Assembly (NCBI GenBank): GCA_028692875.1
Contig: JAQUWL010000005.1
Location: 1 to 64,000 of the forward strand
Source: Sulfurospirillaceae bacterium
GTDB taxonomy: Bacteria; Campylobacterota; Campylobacteria; Campylobacterales; Sulfurospirillaceae
Length of the DNA: 64,000 nt
Reading direction: 5' to 3'
A program made the position numbers and the translations under genes. Every line of letters begins with the position of its first letter. Within the stretch, counting starts at the first letter, position 1. The notes beneath the pieces are model-generated. The model was not told where the DNA came from. It was given only the letters and a program-made list of their open reading frames with translations, and searched no databases. Shown here in pieces: positions 35,378 through 45,951 of the stretch.

Positions 35378-36458
35378 TAACCAACTTATATATTAGTTCT
35401 TTTACGCTTATTATTTCTTTTAATTTATAACCGTTTGAGCCTGTAAAAAAAAGTCCTGTATTAACTTTCCCTAAATATGCGTCCGAGAGTCTATCTGCGA
35501 TACAATAGCCGACTTCTTTGGCTTCTTGACCCCTGTGGCAAGGCGACACACAATTGCTGATACACTTAACTGCTGGCCCCTCTTTTTTTTCAACCATATG
35601 GATAAGGTTTGTTCTTACACCTCTTGCTGGATACCCAACAGGTGATTTAAAAAGTTTAATATTTTCTTGTGTAGATTCGATAATTATATTTTTAAAATTT
35701 TCATTTGCATCACATTCAAAAGTGCCAATAAAACGTGTTCCCATTTGAACACCACTTGCACCAAGTGCAATCATTTTTTCAACATCTTCGTGATCCCAAA
35801 TGCCTCCAGCGGCAATCAATGGAAAATCTCCCCAAAGCTTTATCTCTTCCAAAACAGGTACTATCAAATTTTCCAGCTGATATTCATCCATACCACACTG
35901 TTCATATGTAAAACCTTGATGTCCACCACTCAATGGACCTTCTACTATAACAGCATCTGGAACCCTGTCGTAACGTTGTTTCCATCTCTTGCAAATAATC
36001 TTAAGTGCTTTTGCGGAAGAGACGATAGGAACCAATGCAACATCGGGATATCCTTCTGTAAATTCCGGCATATTAGTAGGCAACCCTGCACCTGTAATGA
36101 TAATATCAACACCGGCCTCACAAACATCTCTCACCACTCTTCCATAATCATTTATAGCATACAATACATTTGCCGCCAAGGGCTTATCGCCACAAATTTT
36201 TCGAGCATTTTTTACAATAGCTATTAAGGCCTCTTTGGAGTAAAAATTATCCACTTCGAACGGTCTTAGTGTAATATTTTTTTTACTATATTTTAAATCC
36301 TCATAATAGCCCGTACCTACAGTGCTAATAACGCCTAATCCACCCTCTTTGCTTACAGTTCCAGCAAGACCATCCCAGCTTATACCAAGCCCCATACCAC
36401 CTTGAACAATCGGATATTGAACGGTATATTTTCCAATTTTTAGAGAATTGTTTAACAT
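35361..36458 (-). CDS. Nitronate monooxygenase-like flavoprotein
   Basis: A 365-residue TIM-barrel FMN protein of the 2-nitropropane dioxygenase/nitronate monooxygenase family, with YPIVQGGMGLGIS at the start, EGPLSGGHQGF containing the catalytic-type His, and AAGGIWDHEDVEKMIALGASGVQMGT. The C-terminal CISNCVSPCHRG cysteine cluster is a notable addition. I recall the same gene between amiA and tyrS in Helicobacter. The true substrate is unknown; nitronate detoxification or an enoyl reductase-like role are possible. Confidence 0.78.
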   Translation of the reverse strand: MLNNSLKIGKYTVQYPIVQGGMGLGISWDGLAGTVSKEGGLGVISTVGTGYYEDLKYSKKNITLRPFEVDNFYSKEALIAIVKNARKICGDKPLAANVLYAINDYGRVVRDVCEAGVDIIITGAGLPTNMPEFTEGYPDVALVPIVSSAKALKIICKRWKQRYDRVPDAVIVEGPLSGGHQGFTYEQCGMDEYQLENLIVPVLEEIKLWGDFPLIAAGGIWDHEDVEKMIALGASGVQMGTRFIGTFECDANENFKNIIIESTQENIKLFKSPVGYPARGVRTNLIHMVEKKEGPAVKCISNCVSPCHRGQEAKEVGYCIADRLSDAYLGKVNTGLFFTGSNGYKLKEIISVKELIYKLVNGENS

Positions 36459-37657
36459 TATTTAACCTTTAGTTTGGCAAATTTTCTTTTGCCTACTTGA
36501 AGTACATACTCACCTTTTTCCAACTGCAACTGTTCGTCACTAATTTTTTCCTGATTGATTTTAACAGCACCTTGAGAAATATCCCTTCTTGCTTGAGATG
36601 TTGAACCAACAAGGGCACACCCTGCTAGGGCTTTAGCTATCCAAATAGGAGCCACCTCTTCAAATTCGTCCATCTCGGAAGGAAGTTCATTTTGCTTATG
36701 AATTCTATCGAATTCCTCTTTTGCTTCTTTTGATGCTATTTTTCCATGGAATCTCTCCACAATTTCACTTGCCAAAGCCTCTTTGGCAGCTTTTGGATGA
36801 AGCATTCCACCGTCAACATCTTTTTTAAATTGCTCTATCTCCGGCAAACTCCTAGCACTCAAAAGCTCATAATACTTCCACATCAAAACATCACTAATGC
36901 TTAAAAGTTTTCCGTACATGTCAGATGGCTCATCTGTTACGCCTACATAATTTCCAAGCGACTTACTCATTTTGTTGACACCGTCCAACCCTTCAAGCAA
37001 AGGCATCATTACAACCGCCTGTTCTTTGCCAACATTATAGACTCTTTGAAGATGTCTTCCCATTAAGAGGTTAAACTTTTGATCTGTTCCGCCCATCTCA
37101 ATATCGCAATTCATCGCCACACTATCATAACCTTGTAGCAATGGATACAAAAATTCGCTAATAGATATAGGTGCTTGCGACTTATATCTCTTGTCAAAAT
37201 CCTCTCTCTCTAACATTCTGGCAACATTAAAAGTTGTAGTAAGCTCAACAAGACCCGAGGCACCCAATGCTTCAAGCCATTGAGAGTTGAACATAACAAC
37301 CGTTTTCTCTGGGTCTAATATCTTAAAAACCTGATCTTTATAACTTTGTGCATTTTTTAAAACTGTCTCTTTGTCAAGCTTTTTGCGAGTCTCATTTTTA
37401 CCTGTTGGATCACCTATCATACCTGTAAAATCACCTATCAAAAACTGAACAATAGCACCATATTTTTGAAGCATTGCCATTTTTTGCAACAAAACAGTAT
37501 GTCCCAAATGTAAATCAGGAGCCGTTGGGTCAAATCCAGCCTTAACATAATAATTGATGCCTTTTTCAAAATAATTCTTCAAAAGCATCTCTATACGCTC
37601 TTGATCTATTATCTCGCTAACGCCTCTTTTTATCTCTTCTAAAGCCTCTTTTACCAT
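36458..37657 (-). CDS. tyrS: Tyrosyl-tRNA synthetase
   Basis: A 399-residue class I synthetase with HLGHTV (HIGH-like, about 51), KMSKSLGNY and a C-terminal S4 RNA-binding domain (about 335-399). It is the TyrZ-like long form. Its stop overlaps the next start by one base. Confidence 0.95.
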   Translation of the reverse strand: MVKEALEEIKRGVSEIIDQERIEMLLKNYFEKGINYYVKAGFDPTAPDLHLGHTVLLQKMAMLQKYGAIVQFLIGDFTGMIGDPTGKNETRKKLDKETVLKNAQSYKDQVFKILDPEKTVVMFNSQWLEALGASGLVELTTTFNVARMLEREDFDKRYKSQAPISISEFLYPLLQGYDSVAMNCDIEMGGTDQKFNLLMGRHLQRVYNVGKEQAVVMMPLLEGLDGVNKMSKSLGNYVGVTDEPSDMYGKLLSISDVLMWKYYELLSARSLPEIEQFKKDVDGGMLHPKAAKEALASEIVERFHGKIASKEAKEEFDRIHKQNELPSEMDEFEEVAPIWIAKALAGCALVGSTSQARRDISQGAVKINQEKISDEQLQLEKGEYVLQVGKRKFAKLKVK

Positions 37658-37681
37658 ATTTCGCTTCCCTTGAAATTTGTC

Positions 37682-39841
37682 TTACTTATACGCATCATTA
37701 ACAGATACAAAGTCTATTACCCTATATTTGTTTTTCAAATTTTCCTTGACGGATTCCATATTTTTATCTGGCAACTCCAAAATCATCTCAAAATAGTCTC
37801 CATGCCCTTCATCTTCGGTACTTCCGATCTTTATACTTACTAGATTTATCTGCATTTTAGCCAAATAAAATAAAAATGAGGCTAAAGAGCCTTTTTTGTT
37901 ATCTAAACTCACAAGCAACTTGTACCTATCAGGGGCTTCACGTGTCCATTTAACAAAAATCATCTCCTCTTTTTCAAGCATTAGTGTCGCAGCTCGATCA
38001 CAAAGTTTATGATGAACAAAAACCTCATTGCCTTTTTTAAAACCGACTATATCATCGCCTCTTTTTGGGTGGCAACAGTAGTCAAAAGAGACATTGGAGA
38101 TGTTATGATTTGAGTAGATAACAATATTTTGAAATTTTTGTTTTTTAATCTTATACTTGTCAATCTTAAGCAGAGGAAAAAGTAGTCTATCGCTCTCTGG
38201 ATATTTTCTTAAAGCATTTACAACATCTTGCAAAAAAATAGAATCTGTGGATATTTTGAAAACCTTTTTAACCAAATTTTCACGCTCTAGCCAATCCATA
38301 ATTTTGGTCTCTCTGGCATTAAAAATAGAAACTAAAATCTCAATTGCTGCTTTATTATTTATCTCTTTTATTTTTTGACGACAGTTAAGTTGAATAGCAT
38401 TTTTAGCCTTTCCTGTTTTTACACTATTAATCCAGCTACATCTAAACTTTGGCTCATCAGAGGTAATAACTCTTACGATATCGCCATTTTTCAACTCAGT
38501 CAGAAGCGGAACTTTTTGTTTATTAATATATGCCTCTTCAGCATAAAGTCCTACTTCAGTATGCACTTCATATGCAAAATCTAAAACCGTTGCACCACGA
38601 GGAAGTGTAAAAATATCTCCTTTTGGGGAAAATACAGCAATATCTTCACTATAGAGATTATCTTTTGCAATAGCATAAAAATCCTCAATATTTTCAATAT
38701 CTTCGTTCTGATTTTTTAGGTCATTTAGCCATCCTAATTTTGGGTTAAGACCTCCTCCGGTTTTATATTTCCAATGAGCCGCAACCCCATACTCTGCGGT
38801 TCTGTTCATATCATACGTTCTTATTTGAGATTCAATAATTGCTTTATCGTCAAAAACAGTTGTATGAATCGTTTGATATCCATTTTCTTTTGGAATAGCA
38901 ATATAGTCTTTAAAGCGAGAAATAAGAGGATTAAAGTGCTGATGGATAATGCCTAAAACTCGATAACAATCTATCGGTTTTTTAACAAGAATGCGTATCG
39001 CCAAAAGATCCAAAACCTCTTCTATTGAGATTCCTTTGCGTTGCATTTTCATATGGATTGAGTAATAGTGTTTAATTCTTTTTTGTATAGTAAAATCGCT
39101 CTCTTGAAAACCTTCTACCAGCATAAACTCATTCACTCTTGATATAAAGTGATTAAGTCGCAATAAAAGCTCTTGCTTCTGTTCTTTTAAAAAGCTATCT
39201 ATTTTGGCATACTCAGCTGGCATCACATAATAAAAACTCAAATCTTCCAAGAGATTTTTAATAGATGAGATACCCAGCCTGTGAGCTATTGGAGCATAAA
39301 CAACCAAAGTCTCTTCGCTAATGCGTTTTTGTTTTACCGAAGACAATGCCTCCAAAGTTAGCATATTGTGCAATCTATCACATAACTTAACAACCAAAAC
39401 TCTAACATCGCTAATGGAAGCAATAAGCATTTTTCTAAAAGTAAGAGCTGAAACCATTAATTTTTCGTTTGAAGATGATGGAATTAACTCTGTGTCACGC
39501 ATGGCGATAATCTTTGTTAGCCCGTCTACGAGCTTCATAACCTCATCACCAAACATCTTCTTAAGCTCCCCTATGGAGCAAGTTGTATCTTCAACAATAT
39601 CATGGAGAAGTCCAGCAATAATCATCGCATCATCACCACCCAAGTGCGATATTATTGTAGAAACCAAAATAGGATGCACAGCATAAGGTTCGCCGCTTTT
39701 GCGATACTGGTTTTTATGTTTATCTATCGCAAAAAACAATGCTTTTTCAATGGCATCGGTTTTGGATGTATGTTTGTAAAAAAGCTCTACGGACGATTCT
39801 ATGTCTATACATTTTTTTACAGACTCAATTAACGCTTCCAA
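37682..39841 (-). CDS. spoT: Bifunctional (p)ppGpp synthetase/hydrolase RelA/SpoT
   Basis: A 719-residue RSH enzyme controlling the stringent response. The HD hydrolase (HPILVSTIISHLGGDD, LLHDIVEDT) is at about 57-85, the synthetase domain with KDYIAIPKENGYQTIHT at about 300, TGS at about 390-450 and ACT at the C-terminus (about 645-717). Both catalytic centres look intact. It is probably the only long RSH in the genome, as in other Campylobacterota. Confidence 0.94.
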   Translation of the reverse strand: MEALIESVKKCIDIESSVELFYKHTSKTDAIEKALFFAIDKHKNQYRKSGEPYAVHPILVSTIISHLGGDDAMIIAGLLHDIVEDTTCSIGELKKMFGDEVMKLVDGLTKIIAMRDTELIPSSSNEKLMVSALTFRKMLIASISDVRVLVVKLCDRLHNMLTLEALSSVKQKRISEETLVVYAPIAHRLGISSIKNLLEDLSFYYVMPAEYAKIDSFLKEQKQELLLRLNHFISRVNEFMLVEGFQESDFTIQKRIKHYYSIHMKMQRKGISIEEVLDLLAIRILVKKPIDCYRVLGIIHQHFNPLISRFKDYIAIPKENGYQTIHTTVFDDKAIIESQIRTYDMNRTAEYGVAAHWKYKTGGGLNPKLGWLNDLKNQNEDIENIEDFYAIAKDNLYSEDIAVFSPKGDIFTLPRGATVLDFAYEVHTEVGLYAEEAYINKQKVPLLTELKNGDIVRVITSDEPKFRCSWINSVKTGKAKNAIQLNCRQKIKEINNKAAIEILVSIFNARETKIMDWLERENLVKKVFKISTDSIFLQDVVNALRKYPESDRLLFPLLKIDKYKIKKQKFQNIVIYSNHNISNVSFDYCCHPKRGDDIVGFKKGNEVFVHHKLCDRAATLMLEKEEMIFVKWTREAPDRYKLLVSLDNKKGSLASFLFYLAKMQINLVSIKIGSTEDEGHGDYFEMILELPDKNMESVKENLKNKYRVIDFVSVNDAYK

Positions 39842-39849
39842 GGATTGTT

Positions 39850-40062
39850 TTACTCTTCTTCAACAGATTCTAGTCTTACTTTTCCTTCAGCAATCTCAAG
39901 AAGTGCAATATCTACAAATTTATCCTTTGTTTTATCTGCTTTAACTAATGGTTCTGCACCATTTGCCAATTGTTCTGCACGCTGAGAGACCATCAAGGAA
40001 AGTCTATATCTATCATGTCCAACTAACTCAAGTGCTTTGGCTGTAATTTGTTCTGTTCTCAT
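39850..40062 (-). CDS. rpoZ: RNA polymerase omega subunit
   Basis: A 70-residue protein with the omega signature [15 protein letters not shown] and a D-K-x-x-x-x-A motif ([12 protein letters not shown]). It lies eight bases upstream of spoT, the common rpoZ-spoT pairing. Confidence 0.92.
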   Translation of the reverse strand: MRTEQITAKALELVGHDRYRLSLMVSQRAEQLANGAEPLVKADKTKDKFVDIALLEIAEGKVRLESVEEE

Positions 40063-40075
40063 TTTTTTCCTTTAA

Positions 40076-40831
<756 letters not shown>

Positions 40832-40857
40832 TTACAACAATTGACCTAAAAAGCTGA

Positions 40858-42093
40858 TTATTTACTGCTGATTAATTCTAGAGGATTGATGTGATAATTT
40901 TTTTGAGTTACCTCAAAAGTCAAATCGCCATCAACCCTACCTATAACATACCCTTTCTTGATTTTCTGTCCAACCTGAATCGTAGGGGCAATTTTAGATA
41001 AATGTGCATAAATAGTATGGATTTCATCACTATGTTCAACTATCACAACTTTTTCAAGCATTGCAGTATCTTTTGCAAAAATAACTTTACCGCTCAATAC
41101 ATTTTTGACCATCGCATCAGGTGTTTTTGAGCTTAAAATAACCGACTCATTGAAAATTTTTATTTTATAAATTGGGTCGATATAATCTCCAAATTTTCGT
41201 TTTACAGTATAACTATCTAGCGGTGCTATGGTTTTTTCGCCCGTATATTTTTTTACACTACTGTCCTGGTAGGAAGAGCCTATCTGCCTAACTGAAGAGT
41301 CTGCTCCAGCATCATCAACTTTGCCTGTTTTGTCCCTAGCCTTAAGAGATGCTCTACGTGCTGCTTCAGCACTTTTTTTATCCTCTTCGATTTTTAAAAT
41401 TTTCAATTTTTGCAAGGTCAAGCGTATCTCCTCACGCTCTTTTTCGATATCTTGCAATTTTTTCTTATATGTCTCTTTTTTTGAACTTAAGACCTCAATA
41501 GAGCGCTGTCTTCTTTTCTCCAAAGCCACAAGCTCATCTTTTTTGTTTTTGGCACTCTTGATTTCAGACTTGATATTTTTAACTGCGTTGCTGTGTTCAT
41601 AAATTTGCTCATTTACCTGCTTATAATCCGTTGCAAGCTTTGCAAACTCTTTTTTTATAACAATTTCCATTTTATCAAGTATCTCATCTATTAAAATTCC
41701 ATCTTCATTGTCCACATATCCACTGTCTGCCACCAAATAAAATGAAAAATCTTCGGCAATAATTTTAATAATCTTTGTCTCAAGCTCTTTTTTCTGGCCG
41801 GATAAGTCTTCTGTATTCTTGGTTAGTTTTTCTAAAACCTCATATTTTTTATTAATCTCTTCTTGTGAATGGAAAATATTTTTGTTTAACTCTTCTATCT
41901 TTATTTTAATATTTTCAAGATTTCTCTCTTCTGCCAAAATTCCCTCTGCAACATCTTGAATTTTTTCAACAATTTTTCTTTCGATTTGAGATTTTGTTTC
42001 AAGAGTTTTTGATTTCAATTGAATTTTATTGGCAATATCGCTTCCAAAAAGAAGAGTCGATATGCAGAACAAAAGCAAAAAGTTTTTTATCAT
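40858..42093 (-). CDS. EnvC-like periplasmic protein with coiled coil and LytM (M23) domain
   Basis: A 411-residue exported protein. A signal peptide is followed by a long coiled coil (about 20-245), a linker and a LytM domain (about 310-405) with VIFAKDTAMLEKVVIVEH and TIYAHLSKI. The M23 zinc ligands seem incomplete because the first HxxxD is not evident, which suggests an amidase activator like EnvC rather than an active peptidase. In other bacteria FtsEX recruits and opens EnvC; here ftsE and ftsX are the adjacent genes, and the amidase at 33.9 kb is the likely target. It overlaps ftsX by four bases. Confidence 0.85.
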   Translation of the reverse strand: MIKNFLLLFCISTLLFGSDIANKIQLKSKTLETKSQIERKIVEKIQDVAEGILAEERNLENIKIKIEELNKNIFHSQEEINKKYEVLEKLTKNTEDLSGQKKELETKIIKIIAEDFSFYLVADSGYVDNEDGILIDEILDKMEIVIKKEFAKLATDYKQVNEQIYEHSNAVKNIKSEIKSAKNKKDELVALEKRRQRSIEVLSSKKETYKKKLQDIEKEREEIRLTLQKLKILKIEEDKKSAEAARRASLKARDKTGKVDDAGADSSVRQIGSSYQDSSVKKYTGEKTIAPLDSYTVKRKFGDYIDPIYKIKIFNESVILSSKTPDAMVKNVLSGKVIFAKDTAMLEKVVIVEHSDEIHTIYAHLSKIAPTIQVGQKIKKGYVIGRVDGDLTFEVTQKNYHINPLELISSK

Positions 42094-42899
42094 ATTTCCG
42101 CCGTATTTCTAGAAACTGCCGTTACAACAAGAAATGAAAAAAGTAGCGAAATGCCCAATAAAATACCACTATCTTTAATCAAATCGATACTCGGAATTAA
42201 AATATCTAACTCCGATGCAACTTCTTGAATAATTGGGACTTTTGGCATAAAGTAATAAAATAGAGATATTAATGCTGTACTTATAACAGAATCAACAATG
42301 GTCATTCTGTACAATATGGCACTTTTCATAAAAAAAGAGGCACCAAAAAGCGTCATAATAGACATTCTTTTATTGTGCTCATATATCCAAATCTTAATCT
42401 GCTTAAACATCAGTAGTAAAGCGACCATAGCTATAAAAAATGAAAAAACATAGGCTACTCCTTGCAAAATAGAAAACATTTTAAATATTTTCTCATGAGT
42501 TCTTGCAAATGTTTCCACTCTGGATATATTTTTATATGCACTCAGTTTTGTTTTTATATTTTCAACTCTTTTTTTATCCGGAATAGAATTGAGCTTTATA
42601 GAGTAAAATTTCGGCAAAGCCACTTGCAATAGGGCTAAATTTTTTGAAGACATATCATTTTTAAGCCTATCCAAAATCTTTTTAGAACTAATCTCTTCTA
42701 AAGATTTTATATCCGGTATTTGTGCTCTTATCTCATCTTCTTTTATCTCCGATGATGAAACAACAATAATAGAGTAGTCATTAACAATTTTTTGAGCATA
42801 GTCGCTAACAACACTATTTGTAAATATCACAAACTGAAACGAAAATAGAAGAACACAAAGTGACAAAATAACAGAAATATGTGCATTAAGGGACTTCAT
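42090..42899 (-). CDS. ftsX: Cell-division ABC transporter permease FtsX
   Basis: A 269-residue membrane protein with one N-terminal helix, a periplasmic loop (about 30-145) and three C-terminal helices, the FtsX topology. The start at 42899 is preferred because GGAG lies six bases upstream; an ATG at 42911 is also in frame. It overlaps ftsE by 14 bases and the EnvC-like gene by four. Confidence 0.88.
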   Translation of the reverse strand: MKSLNAHISVILSLCVLLFSFQFVIFTNSVVSDYAQKIVNDYSIIVVSSSEIKEDEIRAQIPDIKSLEEISSKKILDRLKNDMSSKNLALLQVALPKFYSIKLNSIPDKKRVENIKTKLSAYKNISRVETFARTHEKIFKMFSILQGVAYVFSFFIAMVALLLMFKQIKIWIYEHNKRMSIMTLFGASFFMKSAILYRMTIVDSVISTALISLFYYFMPKVPIIQEVASELDILIPSIDLIKDSGILLGISLLFSFLVVTAVSRNTAEI

Positions 42900-43557
42900 G
42901 CAAAACTCCATTTTCTAGAAAAAAATGTCGATAGTAAATACCTAAAGCCGAAGGAATATTGTGAGTTACCACTACAATAGTTGTACCCAAATGCTCTTTT
43001 GCTCCTTTAAGCAAGTTCCATATAACCTCACTAGAATAATTATCGAGATTTCCAGTTGGTTCATCTGCAACTATCATAAGAGGATTGTGAGCCAAAGCTC
43101 TTGCCATAGCAACCCTTTGCTGTTCGCCTCCGCTTAACTCAAGTGGATACTTGTCAGCCTTATGAAGCAACTTTACATGTTTAAGTAGTTTTCTGGCTTG
43201 CTCAACACAAACACCTCTAGAAAATCCTCCTATCACAAGGGGCAACATTACATTTTGCTCAACGTTCCATTCGTTGATTAGTTTATAGTCTTGAAATACA
43301 ATCCCGAGGTATCTTCTTAAAAGATTGAGATTTGATGTTGGAATATTTTTCAAACCCACACCACAAACACTCAAACTTCCTCCGCTAGGCTCAATTTCAC
43401 CATAAAGCGTTTTAATAAGAGTTGATTTTCCACTGCCACTTTTGCCTGTAATAAAAACGAAGTCATGTGGCTTAATAGACATTGTAACATCCGTTATAAT
43501 AGGCTCATCGTTGCCATATCTAACACTTAAATTTTGGGCGTTAACTACATATTCCAT
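42886..43557 (-). CDS. ftsE: Cell-division ABC transporter ATPase FtsE
   Basis: A 223-residue ATPase with Walker A GKSGSGKST (about 38-46), signature LSGGEQQRVAMARAL and Walker B MIVADEPTGNLD. Its 5' end overlaps trmB by 17 bases. It should work with FtsX to control septal peptidoglycan hydrolysis. Confidence 0.92.
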   Translation of the reverse strand: MEYVVNAQNLSVRYGNDEPIITDVTMSIKPHDFVFITGKSGSGKSTLIKTLYGEIEPSGGSLSVCGVGLKNIPTSNLNLLRRYLGIVFQDYKLINEWNVEQNVMLPLVIGGFSRGVCVEQARKLLKHVKLLHKADKYPLELSGGEQQRVAMARALAHNPLMIVADEPTGNLDNYSSEVIWNLLKGAKEHLGTTIVVVTHNIPSALGIYYRHFFLENGVLHEVP

Positions 43558-44716
43558 TTATCCACTCTTTAATTAAATTATCCGCTTTAGAATTTCCATT
43601 TGAAGCTAAAATATTATCTGGAAAATAGGACATCTTTTCTCCAGATATAAAAACATAGGCCCTTTCACTTCTTTCGCTTGCTCCAAAAGAGAGTTTTATA
43701 AAGCCTGAATTCTCATTTATATCGTATAGTTCTTCAAAATGAACAAAAAAGCCATCTCCTCGTATTGTTTGATTGTCAAAGTGCACTTTAATTTTTGAAA
43801 AATCACACCCTTTGTCAAAAAAAAGTTTTTTAATTTTCTCTTTTTCTGGCGAAACCTCTTCATTGATAAAGACGATGTCATAGATGTCTTTGTCCATTTT
43901 TCGCCATCTATCTTCATACTTGCTTGTTATCTCTAGATTTGCATTTTTACGTACATTTAAGCTCATCTTGTTTAGCTTGGCAAACTCACCAAAAGAGTAC
44001 TCAAAATATGTGTCGCTATCTGTTCTTAGCTCAATTCTTCCATCAAGTTTTAGTACTCTAATGGACTCTTCTATAAAATCTTTTGATATAACTCTTCGAT
44101 GTGGTTTTTTATCCCACGGCACTGGAAAATGGACAAAAATCCTACCAACACTATTTGAAGATAAAAACTCCAAAAAGAGTCTTGCGTCATAATCCACCAC
44201 CAAAACATTATCTATACCGTGAATTGCACAAAGATTTAAAACTTGTTCAATAGAGGGCTTATGAATCTCGAGTCCGATAAAAAGCTTATCTGGGTTTTTT
44301 TTGGCTTGATGTAACAGATGTCTTCCGCTACCAAATCCTATCTCTACCCAAATCTCCTTATCAATAACAAAATCTTTCGCAAAATAATCAATCGATTTTA
44401 GTTGATCATAACTCTTTACATGTAGACTTTTTTTTGGCTCAATATTTGAAAAAATCTCTTTTGACTGAGTCATATCTCTAAAGTCCACCAAAGCCCTTTG
44501 AAGCAATCCTGCTTGAGATGGACGTGTGATTTTATCGCCCTTTATGAGATACTTATCTTTTTTTTGAACGACTTTGATAAAAAAACTCTCACCCTGCATT
44601 GCAACTTTTATAAGTTTTTCTCCATTTTCAGCAACCGCAGAAAACTCGAACAGAGTTTCTCTAAAAACTGCTGGATAGCATGGTTCACAAAGGACTTTTG
44701 TTTGAAAATTGGGCAT
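43541..44716 (-). CDS. trmB: tRNA (guanine-N7)-methyltransferase TrmB, long form
   Basis: A 391-residue enzyme making m7G46. The SAM motif WVEIGFGSGRHLLHQA lies near 130, followed by IGLEIHKPSIEQVL and IFVHFPVPWDKKPHRRV. It is about 150 residues longer than E. coli TrmB because of extra N-terminal (to about 120) and C-terminal parts, typical for Campylobacterota. It overlaps ftsE downstream. Confidence 0.92.
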   Translation of the reverse strand: MPNFQTKVLCEPCYPAVFRETLFEFSAVAENGEKLIKVAMQGESFFIKVVQKKDKYLIKGDKITRPSQAGLLQRALVDFRDMTQSKEIFSNIEPKKSLHVKSYDQLKSIDYFAKDFVIDKEIWVEIGFGSGRHLLHQAKKNPDKLFIGLEIHKPSIEQVLNLCAIHGIDNVLVVDYDARLFLEFLSSNSVGRIFVHFPVPWDKKPHRRVISKDFIEESIRVLKLDGRIELRTDSDTYFEYSFGEFAKLNKMSLNVRKNANLEITSKYEDRWRKMDKDIYDIVFINEEVSPEKEKIKKLFFDKGCDFSKIKVHFDNQTIRGDGFFVHFEELYDINENSGFIKLSFGASERSERAYVFISGEKMSYFPDNILASNGNSKADNLIKEWINGICS

Positions 44717-44724
44717 CCTTTGCC

Positions 44725-45951
44725 TTAATCCTTCGGAATGGTTATTGAAAAAGATTCGGAAGGCTTAGATGCCAATCCATACTCATCAATAGCTATAATA
44801 CTGTATTTGTATGCAATCCCGACAGAGACATCTTGATCATGAAAACTACGCTGAGAAATTCCAGTAAATGTCTGCTTCTTTCCACCCTCTCGTATAATAT
44901 TATATTTTACCGCCCTATTGTCCGTAGCACTCCATGTAAGCATAATGCTTGAACCATCGTGCTTGATTGAAAAAGGAACTGGAGAATTTGGTGCTGAAAG
45001 AGTACTTCCTGTTGCTGGTGCTTTCTGTTTTAAAGATTCCAGCCCATCTTTATCTACCGCAGTAACTTTGTAGTAGAAGGTACTACCATTATCATTTACA
45101 AGGTCTTCAAATTGGGTGCTCTTTGTTTTGGCATGATAATCATAAAATGACAAAAGTGAACTTGAAGAGCGGTAAACTTTATAATAAACCAAATCTTGCT
45201 CAGAAGAAGGCTCCCAAGTAAGAACAATTTTCTTAGGCTGTCCCGATGTCGCCTTAAGTCCCTCAACCTCTTTTGGGAGTGGCTTGGTGTTAGCCTCTAC
45301 AATTTCGCTCGGTTTTGATATAAGACCGTCATATGTTTTGACACGAACTCTATAGCGATAGACATAATTATCTTTCAATCCAGCGTCAATATATTCGGCA
45401 TTAAGTCTTCCATCTATAGTTCCAACCTCTTTCCAGTCGGTTGATCTTAAATCGTTTCTCTCTATGATGTAAGATTCTACCCTATCATAGGAATGAGGTC
45501 TCCATACAACTTTTACTCTTTGGGGCAATCCAACAATCGCCTTAACATATGAGACAGAAGGAAACATCTCATTGGTGCTAGCCGTCACTATTGGACTAGG
45601 CTCAGACTCCCTCTTGTCTTCAGAAAAAATAACAAAACGATAGTTGTACTGCGTTGCAGGTTTTAATTTTGTATCAACATAGTGCGAAGCATACTTATCC
45701 TTAATAGAGGCTATTTTTTCCATTTTCCCACTGTCAGAGGCTCTATAAATATAATAACCAGAAACTCTCTCAGCATAGCTAGGCGTCCACTCAAAACCTA
45801 TCTCGGTTATATCCGAAAGTGTTTTTACGGAGTCAATTTTAGGCAATGATGGGTCTACAACCGGCGTCTGTGGGGCTTCAAGACTTTTTTGACATCCACT
45901 GCCCAAAAGGAGAAAAATAGAGATTAATATCACTTGAGTCAATCTTTTCAT
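44725..45951 (-). CDS. Fibronectin type III lipoprotein, FlpA-like
   Basis: A 408-residue lipoprotein with lipobox LLGSGC and at least three fibronectin III repeats (about 45-130, 135-225, 230-320, probably a fourth to 405), recognised by spaced Trp and Tyr in phrases such as GYYIYRASD, YRFVIFSED and YYKVYRSSS. In C. jejuni the gene at this position encodes the fibronectin-binding adhesin FlpA; in a free-living species the ligand would be different. AAGGA lies eight bases before the ATG. Its 5' end overlaps the RluD-type gene by 74 bases in another frame. Confidence 0.86.
   Translation of the reverse strand: MKRLTQVILISIFLLLGSGCQKSLEAPQTPVVDPSLPKIDSVKTLSDITEIGFEWTPSYAERVSGYYIYRASDSGKMEKIASIKDKYASHYVDTKLKPATQYNYRFVIFSEDKRESEPSPIVTASTNEMFPSVSYVKAIVGLPQRVKVVWRPHSYDRVESYIIERNDLRSTDWKEVGTIDGRLNAEYIDAGLKDNYVYRYRVRVKTYDGLISKPSEIVEANTKPLPKEVEGLKATSGQPKKIVLTWEPSSEQDLVYYKVYRSSSSLLSFYDYHAKTKSTQFEDLVNDNGSTFYYKVTAVDKDGLESLKQKAPATGSTLSAPNSPVPFSIKHDGSSIMLTWSATDNRAVKYNIIREGGKKQTFTGISQRSFHDQDVSVGIAYKYSIIAIDEYGLASKPSESFSITIPKD

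Noticed and set aside
35667-36227. Plus-strand ORF of 186 codons opposite the nitronate monooxygenase-like gene
   Set aside because: No start signal or domain; the opposite strand has a clear flavoprotein.
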